From Clostridium carboxidivorans P7 (lineage in GTDB: Bacteria > Bacillota > Clostridia > Clostridiales > Clostridiaceae), in contig NZ_CP011803.1 of assembly GCF_001038625.1 (NCBI RefSeq), forward strand, positions 3,782,001-3,846,000: a stretch of 64,000 bases of DNA, in the 5' to 3' direction. The position numbers and the translations under genes are program-made. The notes beneath the pieces are model-generated. The model was given only the letters and a program-made list of their open reading frames with translations, ran no database searches and had not been told where the DNA came from. Each line of letters opens with the position of its first letter. Positions within the stretch are counted from its first letter, which is position 1. Below are positions 62,852-64,000 of this stretch, piece after piece.

Positions 62852-62969
62852 CAAAGACGTCCTCCAATTTCTTAAATTTTAAATCAAACTTTAGTGTAAA
62901 CTTAACATATATTACTTTACCATTATACTTAATTTAATTCAAGAAACAAAGAATATTATCCACTAGAAA

Positions 62970-63006
62970 ACGCCTTAAAGACTATTACTCATAGTCTTCA
63001 AGGCGT
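62970..63006 (-). terminator. Terminator overlapping the bofC-like stop codon
   Basis: AACGCCTT.AAGACTAT / ATAGTCTT.AAGGCGT stem with a 5-base loop; on the minus strand it is followed by TTTTC. The stem contains the last codons and stop of the bofC-like gene. Confidence 0.8.
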
Positions 63007-63605
63007 GCCTCTGCATCTTCCCTTGTATTACACTGGAAATACTTATCCCCTTTTGTTAAAAGTTCTATGTCTGCTTTTTTTAATCTATCAGTTTTTATGT
63101 CTGTTACATCTCTTTTTTCATCTTCTATAAACATATTTCCATCTTTATCAGTTTTATATATAGCAATAAATCCATCTTTTATACCAACTACATACTTATT
63201 TGGAGCATATCTATCAAATTCTTTCACAAACACTACTTCTGAAGATTTCATACTTTCTAAACTATATCCTTGTCCTTTATACACTTGATTTAACTCACTT
63301 TTTTTCTTACCTGCTAAATTACCAGCACTCTCTTCTTTTTCAGTTATAACTTCACCACTTTTAATATACTTTTTCTCGAATATTACCTTTGCATTTGGCG
63401 AAAGTGAAGTGTTCATATTAGAGTCTACGGTCATAGTTTTATCTATATCCTTACTTTCATTTTGTACTTTATATTTGTCTTCCTTCAAGTTTGTACTTTT
63501 CAACTTATTTATACACAAATAATAGCTCAAACTAAAAATTGAAATAGTTAAAATTACAAGTAAAACAGTTCTTATCTTTTTTCTATTATTATTAATAAAA
63601 TCCAT
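62985..63605 (-). CDS. BofC-like protein (BofC C-terminal domain)
   Basis: 206 residues from the ATG at 63605 (GGAGGGA upstream). It has a membrane segment at about 13-30 (IRTVLLVILTISIFSLSYYL), a linker, and a C-terminal domain (about 125-205) with KYVVGIKDGFIAIYKTDKDG and DITDIK-type DVTDIKTDRLKKADI matching the BofC C-terminal pattern. BofC controls SpoIVB signalling in the forespore, so this would be an intermembrane sporulation protein. The N-terminal part is not conserved, so the assignment is partly by size and topology. Confidence 0.75.
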   Translation of the reverse strand: MDFINNNRKKIRTVLLVILTISIFSLSYYLCINKLKSTNLKEDKYKVQNESKDIDKTMTVDSNMNTSLSPNAKVIFEKKYIKSGEVITEKEESAGNLAGKKKSELNQVYKGQGYSLESMKSSEVVFVKEFDRYAPNKYVVGIKDGFIAIYKTDKDGNMFIEDEKRDVTDIKTDRLKKADIELLTKGDKYFQCNTREDAEARLEDYE

Positions 63606-63685
63606 AATATCCCTCCTACAAGATATTATGGACACATTGCAAAGGTATTATTCAAAAAACTGATTTTTTTCTTCTCTATATCTTA

Positions 63686-64000
63686 TTATTCTACTCCCCA
63701 GTTATCAAATTTATCTATTAGCCATTTATCACCTTCAAAACTTAAAACAGCATTTGAGTAGGATACATCCTGCTTGCCAAAATAATATCCTTTTAAAGAA
63801 ACATATACTTTATTGCTATCGTACTTTTTATATGCAATCTGAGAATTTTGAACTATAAGTCTAGGTGCTAGATTTCCATATCTCATGTACCATTTACCAT
63901 TTACATTAGTGAATACAAAACTCACCATATTTTTTATAAAATCATCTGTATAGTAATTGTTTAATCCATAATTTTTATTCAAATATTCATATATAGAACT
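63686..64000 (-). CDS. Unrecognised protein, C-terminal part only (window edge)
   Basis: The frame is open to the right edge (SSIYEYLNKNYGLNNYYTDD at the visible start), so the gene begins beyond the window. About 104 visible codons, rich in Tyr, Asn and Lys, with beta-strand-like segments (VNGKWYMRYGNLAPRLIV, YVSLKGYYFGKQDVSYSN, FEGDKWLIDKFDNWGVE). This could be the tail of a secreted or lipoprotein-like beta protein. No motif identifies it. Confidence 0.6.
   Translation of the reverse strand, partial: SSIYEYLNKNYGLNNYYTDDFIKNMVSFVFTNVNGKWYMRYGNLAPRLIVQNSQIAYKKYDSNKVYVSLKGYYFGKQDVSYSNAVLSFEGDKWLIDKFDNWGVE

Overview
This is a low-GC, AT-rich stretch of a spore-forming Clostridium-like chromosome (Clostridium sensu stricto style; species not determined). 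The evidence is strong purine-rich ribosome binding sites (often AGGAGG) before nearly every gene, spore-related genes (SspH-type SASP, BofC-like protein), a SCIFF peptide with its maturase, split Na+-pump decarboxylase subunits and a citrate lyase cluster. No tRNA, rRNA, CRISPR array or phage module was recognised.

Region by region. Positions 1-900 hold the end of an M20 metallopeptidase. Positions 1192-14218 (all on the minus strand) form a citrate fermentation island: a CitMHS-type citrate transporter, a GntR/FCD regulator, citG, citC-citD-citE-citF-citX, then a Na+-pumping oxaloacetate decarboxylase (oadA, a gamma subunit, a separate biotin carrier, oadB and a 44-residue OadG-like protein). 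An IS1182-family element has inserted between the transporter and the regulator and duplicated the transporter's palindromic terminator. A hybrid histidine kinase and a divergent OmpR-type regulator follow (14486-17687), then an AbrB-type permease and a LysR regulator (17776-19945). Positions 20150-27179 carry two 94% identical aconitase-family hydratases in direct orientation. Between them lie an orphan Nif11-like small protein, a nicotinamidase and a SorC regulator. The two hydratase promoters share the same operator layout.

Positions 27323-36253 hold an ArAE-type membrane protein and an uncharacterised organic-acid operon: DASS transporter, amidohydrolase, 2-hydroxyacid dehydrogenase, RraA-like aldolase. 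It is flanked by two proteins with the same PrpR-N sensor domain, one a soluble chemoreceptor and the other a sigma-54 activator. A good sigma-54 promoter and upstream palindromes are visible. Positions 36378-40306 hold an N-terminally truncated AraC/GyrI-like protein, def, a PilZ protein and a string of very small hydrophilic proteins, most of them under 75 codons. Positions 40562-43856 carry a TIGR00300-type ornithine cyclodeaminase-like enzyme, a DUF6483-like protein and an amino acid permease.

From 44447 to the end is a conserved housekeeping block, all on the minus strand: bofC-like, ruvA, ruvB, queA, tgt, yajC, TIGR04086 membrane protein, scfA, scfB, secD, secF, a degenerate recJ-like gene, apt, relA, dtd, MBL hydrolase, hemZ, hisS and aspS.

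Working together: citrate would enter by the CitMHS carrier, be cleaved by citrate lyase to acetate and oxaloacetate, and oxaloacetate would be decarboxylated with Na+ export. The hydratases, permeases and two-component system nearby suggest wider use of di- and tricarboxylates. The PrpR-N pair suggests that one organic-acid ligand controls both transcription and swimming. Functions are inferred from motifs and context only; no database search was run.
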